A stretch of 33,221 bases of DNA. Source: JANMCE01 sp031360915 (GTDB lineage Bacteria > Actinomycetota > Acidimicrobiia > Acidimicrobiales > Ilumatobacteraceae). A program made the translations under genes and the position numbers. Below, piece by piece: positions 32,482-33,221 of this stretch; within the stretch, counting starts at the first letter, position 1; the number at the start of each line of letters is the position of its first letter. The stretch covers positions 1 to 33,221 of the forward strand of contig JANMCE010000051.1 of the NCBI GenBank assembly GCA_031360915.1. Reading direction: 5' to 3'. The notes under the pieces are model-generated. The model saw only the letters and a program-made list of their open reading frames with translations. It was not told the DNA's origin and did not search any database.

Positions 32482-33003
32482 TTACGCCCGTTCCAGGAAT
32501 GTGACCCATGTCTTGCCGTACCGTTTCTCGCGCCGGACTTCCCAGCCCTCCGGAGGCGCGATCGGACGGTTCGATTCCGCCAGAACGAGCGCCGTGGTGA
32601 TTCCGTTCAGCAGCTCTGCCCATTGGCTGAAGTCATAGGGCGGGTCGGCCAGGACGAGGTCGAAATCCGCAGCCTTTCCCTGCGTGACGAAGGTCATTGC
32701 ATCGGCAACCACTATGTTGGCCCGATCGGACAAACCGGTGGAATCCAGGTTGGTGCGAATGGCATCGAGCGCTGGCCGCGCTCGTTCCACAAAGGTGCAG
32801 TTGGCCGCGTATCGACTGAGCGCTTCTATGCCGAGCGCACCACTACCTGCAAAGAGATCGAGCACCTTGGCACCTTCGAGTGCGTCCATGCTGGCAAGCG
32901 AGTTGAAGATCGCTTCCCGCACACGGTCGGACGTCGGGCGCGTATCGGCGCCGTCCGGGGCTTCGAGACGACGTCCTCTTGCAACACCGGCGACAACACG
33001 CAT
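32482..33003 (-). CDS. rsmD: 16S rRNA (guanine966-N2)-methyltransferase RsmD
   Basis: RsmD methylates G966 of 16S rRNA using S-adenosylmethionine. The ATG at 33003 gives 173 residues beginning MRVVAGVARGRRLEAPDG. Motif I is VLDLFAGSGALGIEALS and the catalytic motif is LADPPYDF (DPPY). The longer frame to 33042 runs into the divergent gene and is not used. TAGAGT lies seven bases before the ATG with no Shine-Dalgarno, consistent with a leaderless transcript. coaD follows after 35 bases, the usual order. Confidence 0.95.
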   Translation of the reverse strand: MRVVAGVARGRRLEAPDGADTRPTSDRVREAIFNSLASMDALEGAKVLDLFAGSGALGIEALSRYAANCTFVERARPALDAIRTNLDSTGLSDRANIVVADAMTFVTQGKAADFDLVLADPPYDFSQWAELLNGITTALVLAESNRPIAPPEGWEVRREKRYGKTWVTFLERA

Positions 33004-33010
33004 GGGTTGC

Positions 33011-33020
33011 ACTCTAAAGT
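33011..33020. promoter_or_regulatory. overlapping divergent -10 boxes for rsmD and the zinc-ribbon gene
   Basis: ACTCTAAAGT carries TAAAGT on the plus strand (33015-33020), six bases before the ATG at 33027. It also carries TAGAGT on the minus strand (33011-33016), seven bases before the rsmD ATG at 33003. The two boxes share two bases. Both genes would be leaderless. Confidence 0.5.
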
Positions 33021-33026
33021 GCGGCC

Positions 33027-33212
33027 ATGGACGTCGAAGCAACCATCATCTGTGTTGACTGCGGCAGCCGCTGCCACCTCATCAGTTTCGCCCCCGAAGA
33101 GGGCTGGCAGCCGGGCGACATCGTTGCCTACCGATGCGAAGACTGCCTCGACCGTTGGGACCTCGTCATCCCCGACGATGACGAAGAGGGACGCGGAGAC
33201 GAGAGCTATTGA
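33027..33212 (+). CDS. small zinc-ribbon protein of unknown function
   Basis: The 61-residue protein has two Cys pairs: CVDCGSRC (residues 9-16) and YRCEDCLDRWDLV (Cys about 37 and 40), a compact zinc-ribbon layout. An acidic tail (DDDEEGRGDES) follows. The ATG at 33027 has no Shine-Dalgarno and lies six bases after TAAAGT, so a leaderless transcript is likely. It diverges from rsmD across a 23-base gap. The function is unknown; a nucleic-acid-binding or protein-binding role would fit the fold but is not shown. Confidence 0.75.
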   Translation: MDVEATIICVDCGSRCHLISFAPEEGWQPGDIVAYRCEDCLDRWDLVIPDDDEEGRGDESY

Positions 33213-33221
33213 GGCCAGCTA

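Overview
The window is GC-rich chromosomal DNA from an actinobacterium, most likely a member of the class Acidimicrobiia. The order of the core genes is the actinobacterial one: rsmD, coaD, a SepIVA-like gene, yceD, rpmF, plsX, acpP, rnc, mutM, smc, ftsY, ffh, rpsP, khpA, rimM, trmD, rplS, DUF2469, yraN. An F420-type luciferase-like oxidoreductase, an ECF42-type sigma factor and the DUF2469 gene fit the same placement. Several genes have a TANNNT box 6-7 bases before the start codon and no Shine-Dalgarno sequence, which points to frequent leaderless transcription. The genus cannot be fixed by eye.

Layout. 1-6208 (+): an AddB-like nuclease cut off by the window edge, then an AddA/RecB-like helicase-nuclease; together they form a double-strand-break repair enzyme. 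6132-6971: a secreted or membrane-anchored unknown protein diverging from a 36-residue membrane peptide. 7199-10033 (-): the trmD operon, carrying ribosomal proteins S16 and L19 and the ribosome/tRNA maturation factors, but without the lepB and rnhB genes usually found between rplS and DUF2469. 10201-16245: an accessory block between ffh and rpsP. It holds a DGPF-protein/ECF42 sigma pair, NhaA, an LLM oxidoreductase, a GNAT acetyltransferase, a RelE-like toxin with its putative antitoxin, and a 57-codon stump of an aldehyde dehydrogenase. 16297-18932 (-): ffh and ftsY, the signal recognition particle GTPase and its receptor. 18987-20045: an AbiEi/DUF559 gene framed by two related 43-base palindromes. 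20071-23941 (-): a complete spermidine/putrescine-type ABC transporter operon. 24027-33003 (-): smc, mutM, rnc, acpP, plsX, rpmF, yceD, sepIVA-like, coaD and rsmD. 33027-33212 (+): a small zinc-ribbon protein that shares a divergent promoter with rsmD.

The minus-strand housekeeping genes read as one ancestral series for translation, protein targeting, chromosome segregation, lipid synthesis and cofactor synthesis. Two accessory segments separate its parts: 10.1-16.3 kb and 19.0-23.9 kb. The most unusual structure is the palindrome-gene-palindrome unit at 18987-20045. Its gene ends inside one palindrome and encodes a protein with an intact Vsr-like nuclease motif set. It is a candidate for an undescribed small mobile or selfish element. 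Other notable items are the toxin-antitoxin pair with a palindrome inside its promoter, the aldehyde dehydrogenase stump that keeps its promoter, the GTTGGGG-repeat cluster at 14.1-14.2 kb, and the two overlapping divergent -10 boxes at 33011-33020. No rRNA, tRNA, CRISPR array or recognisable insertion sequence was seen, and no gene-free stretch exceeds 300 bases.
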